Of a DNA stretch of 64,000 bases, positions 38,378 through 51,585 are shown piece by piece (position 1 is the stretch's first letter; every line of letters starts with the position of its first letter). The notes under the pieces were generated by a model. It was given only the letters and a program-made list of their open reading frames with translations. It was not told where the DNA came from and searched no databases. Both the position numbers and the translations under genes were made by a program. The DNA is from Climacium dendroides. Lineage: Eukaryota; Streptophyta; Bryopsida; Hypnales; Climaciaceae. The DNA is taken from the NCBI GenBank assembly GCA_950106755.1, contig OX467082.1, positions 32,860,001 to 32,924,000 on the forward strand, read 5' to 3'.

Positions 38378-39798
38378 CAGAGCGGGGATACCAATCCTAA
38401 GGGATACCAATACTCAGGGATGGAGATGATGAACCTGCAAAACGACGAGTAATTGCAAATCACATGAAAGTTTAAGTTAACTTACTTTAAATGATAGCAG
38501 CAAAGAATTCGAAGGTCGGGAGCCGCATGAGCACTTGAGGAGGCTATCCAGTTCCAAAGGTTTTGGACGGGCAGTATTCCTGCCCCTAAAGAAAATCGAC
38601 CTTCCGGAGATTAAAAAAGCAACTGTTATGAAGATTTCAAGGTCATCGACTCATCGTGGTCTTCCACAAGATCCAACGGGCTCAAGCTCGTATGCGCAAT
38701 CAGGTCTATGGGTTTGCTGAAATTTATGAGAGTCTCCGTTTCTGAGATCTGTACGTGAGTTGATCGGAACTTGAAATTCGTTTTTGGGTTAGGGTTTAGG
38801 GTTTAGTGAAAGGAAGATTTTTGAATGGACTTTTGCAGTTGAATTTCTCGAAGAAAATAATGTACTGATTTCGAATTAGGTCATGTTGGTTGGCTGGTTG
38901 TAGGGATTGCCATCCAACAATCGATCGGAATCTTATATTTGAGAGTATTTTTGAATCGAAGCGTGAGGTTCTTTTTGTTATTAGTGTTCAGGGTTTAGTG
39001 CAAACAACAACTGCAACAAGGTTTTGATTTGCAAATTTTGCGGTTGAATTTCCTGAAGGAAATGTGGTAATTCCAATCAGGTCATATTGTATGGCTGATT
39101 GTAAAGATGGCCATCAGCAAGTGCTCCTAGTCCTCTTTTGAGTTGATTTTTTGTGAAGTCTATCAGAGCGCAGCAGCCACGGAAGCACATTTTGGTACCC
39201 ATTAGCAACTGAATGAAATTTGTTGATTCTAATTAGGTCATGTTACGTAACTGGTTTTGTAAATGGCCATTAGCAATTGATCGTCATCTCATTGAGTTGA
39301 TTTTTCCTACAATCGATAGGTGCTCGAAGTCCGTCTTTTTGTTTAGGGTTTGGCGCAGCAAGTAGAGCGAGATTGGCTACGGAAGTCTTTGGGTGCACAT
39401 TAGCAGTTGAAGGAAGGAAATGTGATTAGGCCATGTCTTGCTCAAGGTTGTATAGATGGCCTTCAGCAATTGATCGTAACTAGTGTTTAGGGTTTAGGGT
39501 TCAGCGCAGTACACACATTGCGAGCACCTACGGAAGCACATTTTGATGCCTGTCAACGACTGAAAGAAATGTGGTGATTCCGATCAAGTCAAGTTGTGTG
39601 CATGTTTGCGGACATGTCCCTCCGTAGTTGGATCGACAGTCTCAAATCTCTTCATCACGGGCGATGGCAATGGGACTCCTTCCGTTCCATGAGTACTCTC
39701 TTTCCAAACACAGCCTTCCTTTCCAATGAACTTCCAAATTCAAACCCAAACATTTCCTCCCAAGGGGACTTGACTGATGCGACGTTCGCCAAGGTGAA
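36784..39798. repeat. Left arm of a 3015-bp palindrome
   Basis: Every position pairs with 79711 minus its coordinate in the right arm (39913-42927), with no indel over the whole length. All stretches I compared by eye were identical. The arm contains LeuRS exons 1-3 on the minus strand, the shared promoter region and the first codons of the maturase gene on the plus strand. Confidence 0.95.
38378..39601. promoter_or_regulatory. Bidirectional promoter region, left copy
   Basis: This is the mirror copy of 40110-41333. It drives, or would drive, the LeuRS-maturase chimera leftwards and the truncated maturase start rightwards. AGGGTTTAGGGTT (telobox-type) motifs lie near 38790-38805, 38990, 39345 and 39485-39505, and the interval consists of several degenerate repeated modules. 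Confidence 0.5.
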
Positions 39799-39838
39799 GT
39801 TCTTAGACGTGTTCATCGGCTTCGTAAACAACACCAAG
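39602..39838 (+). pseudogene. Truncated maturase gene start, left arm
   Basis: From ATG at 39602 the frame reads [20 protein letters not shown] and continues with the maturase N-terminus to about NNTK at 39838, where similarity to the full gene ends. It differs from the copy at 35.6-35.8 kb at roughly one residue in seven, so the two starts separated well before the palindrome formed or was last homogenised. It runs beyond the arm (39798) into the palindrome spacer. Confidence 0.8.
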
Positions 39839-39912
39839 CCACTACAAGAAAACCTCTCTGAATTGACAGAAATTGGCCCGAAATGACAGAAAATTGTCCG
39901 AATTGTCCGAAT
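39799..39912. other. Palindrome spacer (114 bp) with a CACTA-like end
   Basis: The asymmetric centre contains the last codons of the maturase fragment and then, from 39840, CACTACAAGAAAAC, the same start as the CACTA terminus at 8389. After it come short repeats of GACAGAAA-TTG and AATTGTCCG. A transposon end at the turning point suggests that a CACTA break or excision was involved; that is inference. Confidence 0.7.
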
Positions 39913-40109
39913 TTCACCTTGGCGAACGTCGCATCAGTCAAGTCCCCTTGGGAGGAAATGTTTGGGTTTGAATTTGGAAGTTCATTGGAAAGGAAGGCTG
40001 TGTTTGGAAAGAGAGTACTCATGGAACGGAAGGAGTCCCATTGCCATCGCCCGTGATGAAGAGATTTGAGACTGTCGATCCAACTACGGAGGGACATGTC
40101 CGCAAACAT
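39913..40109 (-). pseudogene. Truncated maturase gene start, right arm
   Basis: Mirror copy of 39602-39798: from the ATG at 40109 it encodes the presequence-like [18 protein letters not shown] and about 65 codons in all before similarity ends at the palindrome spacer. It lacks the RT domain. It marks where the divergent partner of LeuRS originally began. Confidence 0.8.
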
Positions 40110-41333
40110 GCACACAACTTGACTTGATCGGAATCACCACATTTCTTTCAGTCGTTGACAGGCATCAAAATGTGCTTCCGTAGGTGCTCGCAATGTGTGT
40201 ACTGCGCTGAACCCTAAACCCTAAACACTAGTTACGATCAATTGCTGAAGGCCATCTATACAACCTTGAGCAAGACATGGCCTAATCACATTTCCTTCCT
40301 TCAACTGCTAATGTGCACCCAAAGACTTCCGTAGCCAATCTCGCTCTACTTGCTGCGCCAAACCCTAAACAAAAAGACGGACTTCGAGCACCTATCGATT
40401 GTAGGAAAAATCAACTCAATGAGATGACGATCAATTGCTAATGGCCATTTACAAAACCAGTTACGTAACATGACCTAATTAGAATCAACAAATTTCATTC
40501 AGTTGCTAATGGGTACCAAAATGTGCTTCCGTGGCTGCTGCGCTCTGATAGACTTCACAAAAAATCAACTCAAAAGAGGACTAGGAGCACTTGCTGATGG
40601 CCATCTTTACAATCAGCCATACAATATGACCTGATTGGAATTACCACATTTCCTTCAGGAAATTCAACCGCAAAATTTGCAAATCAAAACCTTGTTGCAG
40701 TTGTTGTTTGCACTAAACCCTGAACACTAATAACAAAAAGAACCTCACGCTTCGATTCAAAAATACTCTCAAATATAAGATTCCGATCGATTGTTGGATG
40801 GCAATCCCTACAACCAGCCAACCAACATGACCTAATTCGAAATCAGTACATTATTTTCTTCGAGAAATTCAACTGCAAAAGTCCATTCAAAAATCTTCCT
40901 TTCACTAAACCCTAAACCCTAACCCAAAAACGAATTTCAAGTTCCGATCAACTCACGTACAGATCTCAGAAACGGAGACTCTCATAAATTTCAGCAAACC
41001 CATAGACCTGATTGCGCATACGAGCTTGAGCCCGTTGGATCTTGTGGAAGACCACGATGAGTCGATGACCTTGAAATCTTCATAACAGTTGCTTTTTTAA
41101 TCTCCGGAAGGTCGATTTTCTTTAGGGGCAGGAATACTGCCCGTCCAAAACCTTTGGAACTGGATAGCCTCCTCAAGTGCTCATGCGGCTCCCGACCTTC
41201 GAATTCTTTGCTGCTATCATTTAAAGTAAGTTAACTTAAACTTTCATGTGATTTGCAATTACTCGTCGTTTTGCAGGTTCATCATCTCCATCCCTGAGTA
41301 TTGGTATCCCTTAGGATTGGTATCCCCGCTCTG
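40110..41333. promoter_or_regulatory. Bidirectional promoter region between LeuRS and maturase start
   Basis: The 1.2-kb interval separates two divergent starts (maturase ATG 40109 minus, LeuRS ATG 41334 plus). Telobox-type AAACCCTAA motifs occur near 40207-40223, 40362-40370 and 40905-40921. It is built of several diverged modules, each with a GGTCATGTT-type box, a GATGGCCATC-AGCAA box and an ACGGAAGCACATTTTG box. Teloboxes are common in plant promoters of translation-related genes; function here is inferred. No firm TATA box was chosen. Confidence 0.5.
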
Positions 41334-44300
41334 ATGCGCCGCTCTATGAGGGCGCTGCCAGCTTGTGGAGCTATGGCGTCCACTTCCAGCACTCGCAGCA
41401 TTTGCGCCAGCAGTTCCTCACATGTGGTAAGAAATTCAAGCCCCAATTCCCAGATCTTGCACGAAAAATTTGATACACATTCTGCTGCGAAACCAATTGA
41501 ATTGTGGGTTTCTGCCAATTTATTCACAGTGCGCGAGCTCAGCTGCGATCACCTCATCTGGCGGCAGCATCAGCTACCGAAGAGCCTCGTTTCTGCCAAC
41601 GACGCAGAGATCTGTCAATGCTCTGAAATCTGCAAATGGATTCCACAACATTCTGCGTACCCCGAGAATCGCCAGCAGTTGCAATTCCAGGTTCCTCAAT
41701 GTTAGAGGCGACGCTACTCTGGCTGGGAAGGAAACCCTATTAGCAACCGAAACTGAATCTGAGGTACAGTTTCGTATATTGTTTTGGAAGAATCTCGGAC
41801 AGGTTTTCAATAGAAAAATTTAGTGAGAGAGAGGAATTACTCTGTTCTCTTTTTGAGTTTGGTGTAGTGTGTTCGTTGTCTCGCTTCAATGCCCACAGAA
41901 CTGTGAAATTGACATTGGTAAGGACGCAAAATTCAAATGAGCTTGTGCAGGTTTTTCTTGGTTACTGAATTTTTGGTGCCTCTGAAGAAAATAGAAGGTT
42001 TCAGATTATGTGAAATGAAATGCATAGGCTTTCAATGCTGAATGGGGATATCCGTTTCGTATTGAATAGACTGTTGCCTATTTGAGCAACTATTGGCTAG
42101 GTCTCTTGGATAGATGGGGCTTCAATGAATTTCTGCTGGTGAATGTTGAGATTGGCCGCGCATGAGATCATCCATTGCTCAAGGTCGGAAACCAATTTTA
42201 GGGTTAGTTTTAGTTGTGGCTTGAATTCCTCTTGTTAATCGCTGTGTCTGCATAACATGAATCATCCGGGTTCTCTTCAGCTTCGTTTCTTCAAGTTCTG
42301 ATGCCCACTATTGAAGAGATTCCGACAAATGTGTGATTTTAAGGTTAGTTTGGGTATGACCTGAATTGATTGGAGAATTGGATGCTCGTGCAGCTGGAGC
42401 AAGAGAAGAGCCTTGAAACTCCTCAGAAAATTAGAGGCTATCCTTTCCCAGAGATAGAGGCACGATGGCAGCAATATTGGGAAGAGAATCAGACTTTTCG
42501 GACTCCGGATGTGGTGGACACCACCAAACCCAAATATTATGTCCTGGATATGTTTCCCTATCCCAGGTTGGTTTAATTTCCGACACCGAGATTACGAAGA
42601 TTGAATGAATGCAATCTTGAGATTTTGAAATTTGTAATAGGATTCAAAATCTTGTCTCTCTGACTTTTTTCGTGATATCAGTTCATGATATTACGGAAAA
42701 CCTTTGTTGAGCGAGCATTTTGAATGAGCATGAAGATGAAATCGTTATCACCTAAATTTCTGAATTCTAAAAGCCGCGTGACATGTTTCCAACGGTTGAG
42801 AGTATTATTAAATCCTATGGGGCAACTTAAAATAATAGTTAATCTTCAGCGTATCTGACAGTATTTCAAGAATGTTATGAGTTTGATGGATTTCAAGTGC
42901 AAGTTTTTGACAGGAATGTATATCCTTCAGTGGTGCAGGATTACATGTTGGCCACCCTGAAGGCTACACGGCTACTGATATTATGGCTCGCTACAAGCGG
43001 ATGCGAGGCTTCAATGTGTTGCATCCCATGGGCTGGGATGCCTTTGGGTTACCGGCTGAACAGTACGCCATTGAGGTTTCTTCATACCCTGGAATGATAT
43101 ATTTGGTCGTTATATTTACCTTGCAGTTAGTTTTAGAGCCCCCCTTACAGATTTTCTAGAAACGTAGTCGTGGTGCAATTTATAGGGTTTAGGTTGGAAA
43201 TTGCCTTCAATTGCGTTACAATTGGAAGGGTTTAACTCGATTAGTTTTCCTAAACACTTTGAGGGGTTTCTACTAGTAATTTTAGTGCTTGCAATTATTG
43301 CTTTGCCACTGAGAAGCTCTATTCTTCAGAGCTTGTTTGATACTTACTTAAATGTGTTGTAATCCTGTGATCATCTTTACTTGATAAGGGGGCATAAGTG
43401 GCACTAGTAGAAACCGCTCCAACAGATATTTTAGAAATCTTTGCCTTGTGAAATGCTTCAGATTGCAATGCAGCTAAATTTTTTTAGAATACCTTTGGGT
43501 AGTGGGGTTCCTACTAGTTCGCTTCATTTTATTCTTGAAAAAGTATGATACTTTGTTGTAAGGTAAGAGGCGGAAAAGCTTCAAAATGTAGTTCATAGTA
43601 TTATTACACAAATGGCCTCTGTTTATTACGGTACTCCATGAAACTAATTCGGTGATTTTTCGCTTGCAGACCGGAACGCATCCACGAGTCACAACGTTGA
43701 AAAATATTGATCGGTTTCGTTCACAGGTTTGGTTTCTTGGACATCTGATTCCAAAGTCTGTTTTCGACATGCTTAGATTGACTGGGCCATTCGGTACTTG
43801 TTTTGCAGCTCTTGACTTTTCATGATTTCACGTGCAGCTCAAATCACTTGGGTTCTCATACGATTGGCAACGAGAAATCTCCACGACTGAGCCTGACTAC
43901 TACAAGTGGACACAATGGATTTTCTTGCAGCTTTTTAAAAGGGGCTTGGCATATGAGGTAAATTCCAGCACATCGTCTTGGCAAGCACTCTGTAATTTCA
44001 AACTAAGTTGTAATGTAGAGGACGCTATTTGTGCCACTTTAAGATTTTAATCACATAATGTAGGATTGTGCTTTTTTGGAGATAGCTATAGAGCTATGAG
44101 AAAAGCTTTTGGTACAAGATCCAAGTCTGTCGGGATCAAGTTTTCATCGCTATGAATCACTTTCAAGTGGTAGGTTATAGACCAATATAAGCAATTGTAG
44201 ATAACCCCGTTTCCATTCAAAGATCAGTGGCCATAGTCATTTAACCAAGTCACTCTGAGACCGCTTGCTAATAAGCCCAACAAAGTGTTCAAATAGACGA

Positions 44301-47300
44301 GTTGCTGTTGGTAACAGAGGGTAATAGGAAACAGAATCATGCCCCTCGCAATTTCAATATTTTTTATCTCAACTTTTGAACCCTAAACCTAGGGTCCATT
44401 CTAACCGTGAATGCCGTTGAGAGTGCACATCGTCCAACAGTTCAAAATGTTTGACCCTGGATTATTTGGGCCAGGCAGAGGTGGCAGTCAATTGGTGCCC
44501 TGCACTTGGAACAGTTCTGTCCAATGAGGAAGTGATTGATGGCCTCAGCGAGCGTGGGAGTCACCCAGTCATTCGCAAGGTTTGTAACGCTTTTGCTTAG
44601 GCTATGATCGGACTTTCTTTTGTCCAATTTTATTTATGTATTGATCAACAGGCGTAATTTATTTTCACTAGTATAAAAGTTGACTTCATTTGAATTATGT
44701 TTTTCAGTGTAGTTGATTGAATTGGTCGTTTTACAACCACGGATCTTTGGCCCTTGGTCCTTTAGGGGTTAAGTGACAGTCGGCAGAATTATGCATGGGT
44801 GGAAGATTATTCCTGGGGCGGAATGCAAGACCATCTTGCTGTCTCCCTGAAGTCAGGGTCACTTTCGTTAGATGTGGTGAACAGAACTTTGTCATTTTTA
44901 CGTAAGTTAGGAGGTTCATAAATCGCGCAGCTTCTAAGAGCGTCCTTTAACACAGAGGTACACTACTGGAGTTTTGAATGTACCAATGGTGGACTCAAGG
45001 CTTTTAGAGCCCTATGCCATTTCACCTTCAAAAATTCATAACTAATTCCACAAAGGTCCAGAAAGTATGAAACGACCTATGTTAGATGCTGGTTCTATAT
45101 TTCAAGGAAAATTTATAGAAAAATATTTCAACGAGTTTAGCTTCAAAAAAATGCGATCAGCTGGTAAATGATCGCTTTGTGAACCTCCTACCTTACTTTG
45201 TTGATAGAGCAGACCCATGCGGTAGCTTTAGATTCTAATCCCAGTTGATACTAACTTTTGACTATTATTTGCTCTCAGCCAATGCGACAGTGGATGCTGA
45301 GAATCACGCAGTACGCTGACCGTTTAGTGGAAGATCTAGACGACTTGGATTGGCCAGAGAGCATCAAAGACATGCAGCGCAACTGGATTGGCCGCTCGGA
45401 AGGTGCTGAACTGGGTTTCCCCATCTTGGACCATAGCGGAGCAGTGCGGGATGGCCTCAGCGTGCGAGTTTATACTACAAGACCTGACACTCTGTGCGGG
45501 GCGACGTACGTGTTAAAATGCCTTGAACTTGATTGATACAATATCTCCGTTAGCTCGCTACTTTGCAGCAAGTGGCTTATTAGCAAAAACTGAAAATGCT
45601 GACATGTTTCAAGATGCTCACTGTAGTATTGTGTGATGGCTTAGGAGGGTTTATGGAATAGTGTAAGATTGTTGTCTGACAATTGGAATGATGACGGTCA
45701 TTTTGCACAGATATCTCGTTGTGGGGCCTGAGCATCCGCTTCTGGAGCAGCTAACTGCGGAGGATCAAAAACATGCTGTAAGTGTGTATCGCATATCTTT
45801 TGAATTGATTTGCTAGCGTCTTGAAGGTCAGAATTTTCAATGACATTGTGATGTTCGCCTCTTTGAACTAGACCTTCCTTGACTGGTTAACACCCAAGGG
45901 ACCAGAAGGCCCAAATTGGACTTCAGATTTTCTACCAGTTTTGAGTAAATCATGAGGGGACTTCATGTGGTCCGATTTTATTTAATTTTTGAGCAACGCA
46001 TGCAAATGTTATCACTGATTCTGTTAATACGAAATTTGTTTCCATCTGAAATATACTTTCCACAATATGATCGATCAAAATTGGTCATTTTCAAACCAAG
46101 AACCCTTCGTCCTTCAGGGGTTAATTATTTGCGTCCTAGTCTTGGAAGACATCAGCTCTCTTCTCTCAATTGCCTGTTGGGCAGTCTCTGAAGTATCTTA
46201 CTGCTGTAGTAGTCTCGTAGTTCCTTTTTCTTCTAAATCTGAGCGTAGGGCCTGAACTATATTCAGACAATGAATTATTACTGTCCCTGATGTATATCGT
46301 GCAGGTGGCTGAATACGTGGAAGCATCCCTCAAGAAGAGTGACTTGGAGAGAACAGAGCTTCAGAAAGTTAAAACTGGTGTTTTTACTGGTACTTACGCC
46401 AAGAATCCAGCAACGGCAGAAGCCATTCCAGTTTGGGTAGCCGACTATGTATTAGGCGGGTGGGTTTCCTTCGCATTGAAGCTTCTTTTCTTCATTTATT
46501 TCCAGAATTGAACCTTAAGCTTTAGTCTTCTAGGATGAACGTCTTTGTAGAAGTTCTTAGATTTCCTTTGTAGAATTGACTTCTTAACCAAGTTGAACTA
46601 ATTCGATGGCCAAGATACTTTTAGTGAAACAAGTTCTACTGTAGGAACTTATGCATTCTCATCTCGAAATTGGCCCCTGAGAATTTGGATCGTGTTGCAG
46701 CTATGGCACAGGAGCGATTATGGCCGTGCCTGCGCATGATGCTAGAGATTTTGAGTTTGCCAAAGCTTTCGATCTTCCCATGCGTCTTGTTGTGTCTCCT
46801 AATGATGGTAAGGAGTGGGATCAGGAGAAAGCTTATTCTGGAGATGGAACACTTGTTAACTCCTCTTATGAAATTGATATCAACGGACTCTCGACAAGCG
46901 AAGCAGCAGCGAAAGTAATCCAGTGGCTTGAGCAAAGTGGCTCTGGGACGAAGCAGGTGCGAGGATTGCCAGGGCTAGTTTATGTGATTACAGACCGCTT
47001 TGGTCTTGTTCGTCAGTAAAACTCTATGTGCCCAAGCTAAAAACAGAAGTCCACTTTGCAAGCTAATAGTGTGTTGGCTTTCTAGACATTGCAAACGATG
47101 TAGGGTATAATTTTTTCTCTCTATTGGTGCTTTTTGTTACCTTGACGCTTCCTAAATAATCCATTTCAACTTCTATAGATATTGAACTGGTCAGTTTTGG
47201 CCGTTTCGGCACGTAGCGGACTATTTTGTTTGTGCAATGAAACTCACTATTTGACAAGCAAACCTCGTGCATTCCACACTTTACAGGTTAACTACAAGCT

Positions 47301-50300
47301 ACGGGATTGGCTATTTGCGAGACAACGATACTGGGGAGAACCCTTCCCATTGCTTTTTCTCGAGAATGGTGAAATTAAGGCAGTGCCAGAGAGCGACTTG
47401 CCAGTAGCTTTGCCAGAGATCGACGAATTTACACCAACTGGAACCGGCGAACCACCTCTTGCCAAGGCCACGTCCTGGGTAATTCCCTGGTTTGGATTTT
47501 CGTTTGGGTGGTTTGTGTAACTTTTTGTCTCTTAGAAAGCTTCTGTAATGAAAACCTATTGGCAGAAAGCTAAATTTTATTTTGCTTTTGGCCCTTAAGC
47601 GATTTTTCCTCAGTATTGGCCGTGTTTTCTTTGATTCGTTGGTTTTTTGTGTGGAGCTGAAGCTGAACATTGTGACGGATGGTTGACAGGTGAACACCAT
47701 CGATCCGGAGTCAGGAAAACCAGCTCTTCGTGAAACAAACACTATGCCACAGTGGGCTGGCTCTTGCTGGTAATCTTTGCTTTTCTGGGCTTTGTATGCG
47801 CAGCTACACGGTAACAGAAATTTTCTTTTCTTAGACTCTGCCTGCACCAACCAAGTAGCGACAATTAGCTAACTGGAATTAGTTACCAAATTCTCACACT
47901 ACCCAAGTTGTGTCAGTTAGCAAGTTAGAATCGACTCCTGCTAACTAACTTGCATTCAATTTACGTTTGTCTTTACTAGTTAACTCAAACTCCTCGATTT
48001 TGGACAAGTAAGTTAAACCGTGCCTATACCATTGGTTTGAAGTTCTAATTCCGCCTGCACACAGTGAGCTAACTTTTAAGCTAACTCCCCGTAAGTTACC
48101 TTGCAAGTGCGGCCCACAGTAGATTAGTTAACTTTCAACTTGCTAATGGACCTTAGTACCCCAGTTCGCTAATGGGCGCTAGTTGGCTGATGCGGACAAG
48201 GCCAATTGTTACTGTTTTCCTGCAATTTAATGTGAGTTTCCTCTCATGGGCAGGTACTATTTGAGATTCATGGATCCCAGAAACGCTAACGCACTGGTTG
48301 ATCCAGAGAAGGAGAGGTACGATTCTCATCCTTTTGGATATAGTGACTTAAACGGAGCTGTCGCATGGTTTAACTTCTTGTGGACAATAATCTTTTCTCA
48401 GGCCTCCTTGTCCTTGAACTGTTTTTAACTATTTGAACCAACATTTCATTTCAGATATTGGGGTCCAGTAGACCTATATGTAGGAGGCGCTGAACATTCA
48501 GTTCTGCATCTACTTTATGCACGATTTTGGCACAAGGTTCTTTATGATATCGGTGCGGTATCTACTAAAGAGCCGTTTCAGTGTCTGGTGAATCAGGGCA
48601 TGATTCTTGGAGAGGTATCTGCAATACTTTGTTTTCACATCCATCATGTTGCATCTGTCATTGGTTTTCAGGACTGCTAGGGTCAAGCAATTGATGCTCT
48701 GATGCAGATGCCTATTTCATTAATGCGACATACGTTTGAAGCAAACGGGGATTTAAACTCAGACTCACTGATCATGACGCACCAAATTTGTGGCAGGTGG
48801 AGTACACAGTTTTTAAGGACACAAGAGATGGAAGTTATGTCTCTGCTGATGCGGTGGACGGAAGTGATTATTATGTGGATGAGAGGATACCAGAAAATCT
48901 TGTAAGTGAATCTCTCTTTTCAATTTTTCCGGCCGGGATACAGATTAATTAGAATGTCACCTTCAGAAAGTCTCAATCTTTCAATCTCCACATTGCTGCC
49001 AAGTAGGTCGAGCTAGTGAGCTCTTGCTGTTACTGACCTTCCGGTTTAGCTTGCCTCTTCAGTTCTGCACGTAGTCTGCAGTGAACTCTTCACTCAGTTC
49101 ATTTGGCAATACCCTGTCGGGTGTGAATTTTTTTTTAGTATTCTGTTAAATCTTAGAACACTTAGCATTCACTTGTCATCGGGAACATAATGAGTGAGGC
49201 ACTGACTCATATCACGAAGGAATCTGAGACTTTTGTGCAGAGAATCATGAGCCTTTCTAATTTATATATTTCGTATGGCAATTAAACCAGGTTGTGAAGA
49301 AAGGAGAGTCTTACGTGCTCAAGGATGATTCAAATATACGGGTGAGCTCAAGGGCTCACAAAATGAGTAAGAGTCGTGGGAATGTTGTCAATCCTGACGA
49401 CATTGTAAAAGAGTATGGCGCTGATTCACTGCGACTCTATGAGATGTTCATGGGTCCGTTGAGGTATTTCTTACAGACCTCTGAAATGAATTTTATGATT
49501 AGCTTTCAATCTAGTGCACTATTGCCTCTCAGTATATGCGATTGTTAGGAAGGTTGCGCTATTTTCAATAAAGAGCGGCTCATCCAGTTTCCAGGTTTGT
49601 TCACGTTATAAAGTTGAATGTGATTTCAGTGGAATCTTCACAATATTTGAGAAGAATAAAAAGTTGACCGCTAGACAAGATTTAATCATTTTATTTTTAA
49701 TTTTTAAATAAAATGGCGATTATTAATTAAAACTGTCAGCGTCTTACATCCACAACGTCCATTTTCACCCAGTCTTCCATGTATAATGCCCAAATACAAT
49801 TTACTCTAAAGATTGATGGTTTAACTTTTATATATACTCAGTCACATTTATCGGGTATGAAAAACTTAACATTTATATCCTTTGTATGTTTTGCAAGAGT
49901 AGCAAAGCGAAAACTATCATAGATGTTATAACGTTAACATGGTGACTTTTATGGAGGTTAAACTGTGTTAGAACGGAGTCTGCCTTCATTCCCACCTTAA
50001 TCTCATCTTGTCCTTTACCTCATTCACCAGAGATGTAAAAATATGGAGCACAAATGGCGTAGAAGGAGTGCATAGGTTTCTTGGACGCTCGTGGAGGCTT
50101 GTGGTTGGCTTGCCTCTCACTGGTGGAACTTACCCAGAAGGCAGTGTTGCAACTGATGGTGAACCCACTAGAGAGCAGCTTCGGACTCTTCACCAGTGTA
50201 TCAATAAGGTCAGATTTCGTAGCCCTGTTGTTAATTTGCAAAACTACTCACTAGAAGTTTGCACACGTTACGTGTCTGACTTCTTTGAAACTATGGATAA

Positions 50301-51585
50301 ATCTTATAGGTGACGGACGAGATTGACAACATGCGATTCAACACTGCAATATCCGCAATGATGGAGTTCATCAATGCTGCAAACAAGGTACGAGAAGCTT
50401 CGTACTTAGAGATATCTGAGATGTTTCAAAAGGGTGAATTTGGAATCCGTGAAAGCTAGACAATACTTCTCCACTATTGGTATCATGGTAATGTAGGTTT
50501 ATAAGAATACTAATTGAAAGTCTGCAACTGGTTGCGCTGGCAGTGGAGTGACCGACCGAAAAAAGTCTTGGAGATCTTTGTGCTTTTGCTCTCGCCGTTG
50601 GCCCCCCACATTGCTGAAGATTTATGGTGCAGATTGGGTCACTCTGAAAGTCTAGCATACGAAGCCTGGCCTGAGGTGAAAATCATGCCGCTGGGCTCTA
50701 AACTCTTCAATTTGCTGGAACCGTCTTGGGGCAGTTTTTTCTCAATCACTTTTGCAATTATAATGTTCCTAGTTACTACACATAATGTTCATTAGCTGAA
50801 GCCTGTCAAACTTTGAATGGGAGTCGGTTTAGATTCTTGGGAGTGATATGTTTGTAATAAGGAGATACTGGAGAAAAGAAGAATCATGGACCAACTTTCA
50901 GAGGTGACTTTCCGATGAAATGCTATAGAGTTTTATGAGAATGACAATTAATATCTGTGTAGTTGAATGATCGTATCTTTAGGGAACCTTTGTTCCGAAA
51001 TAAGGAAGAGGTTCTAATTGAGACAGACCTACTTGCAACTCCCTCAAATTGTGCACAAGTTCATATTGAACCTGAGAATGTACACACCTTTACCATTAGA
51101 ACAAGGTTTGGTTTTATGTCATCTACGTATAAAACTTTGAATCCCTCATAGCTCTTGCGTGTGGTATCCTATGCAAATAACACATCCTTTGGTGCATTAG
51201 AATCCTCTTGATTATGCTAACAAATACATATGTCACCTGTCTGATAACGATAGCTATGCTCAATGCTTAAAGAGTTGCGTTTCGATGCGACTACCTTGCA
51301 ATCAATTGCACCAAGCTGGTATTACTGAGACGAAATAATCAGCTTGACACTTGATTTTTACTATTGCAGGCAAACCCCGAGTACTTGAAGGAGGATAGCA
51401 TCACCCTTCCCGTACAATTCAATGGCAAGACGAGGGGTACGATTCAGGTCGCAGTGGGAACGGACCAAACGACGGCCTTTGCAGCTGTGACTGAGGACGC
51501 GAACTTCGCGAAGTTCCTGCAAGGGAAAGACATCAAGAAAACCATCTACGTCCCTGGTAGGATACTGAATCTGATAATAAAATGA
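41334..51585 (+). CDS. Leucyl-tRNA synthetase, organellar type
   Basis: It charges tRNA-Leu with leucine in chloroplasts and/or mitochondria. Twenty-one exons: 41334-41426, 41530-41763, 42394-42566, 42931-43075, 43670-43726, 43838-43957, 44475-44579, 45279-45505, 45711-45777, 46305-46459, 46701-46956, 47287-47478, 47690-47769, 48254-48316, 48455-48614, 48797-48901, 49291-49463, 50031-50208, 50310-50387, 50544-50675, 51370-51585; 3009 nt, 1002 residues, all phases compatible. The first hundred residues are a Ser/Arg-rich, acidic-poor targeting region. HIGH appears as HVGH at 172-175, KMSKS at 768-772, the editing-domain TTRPDT motif in exon 8, and the C-terminal [11 protein letters not shown] ends the protein. 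Length and motif order fit bacterial-type plant LeuRS. Met at 41334 is the first ATG in frame; nearby in-frame Mets could give alternative targeting. The first three exons lie in the palindrome. Confidence 0.95.

Larger units (their letters stand above)
39913..42927. repeat. Right arm of the 3015-bp palindrome
   Basis: Mirror image of 36784-39798. It contains the truncated maturase start (minus), the bidirectional promoter and LeuRS exons 1-3 (plus), and continues without break into the rest of the LeuRS gene, so this arm keeps the original LeuRS context. Confidence 0.95.
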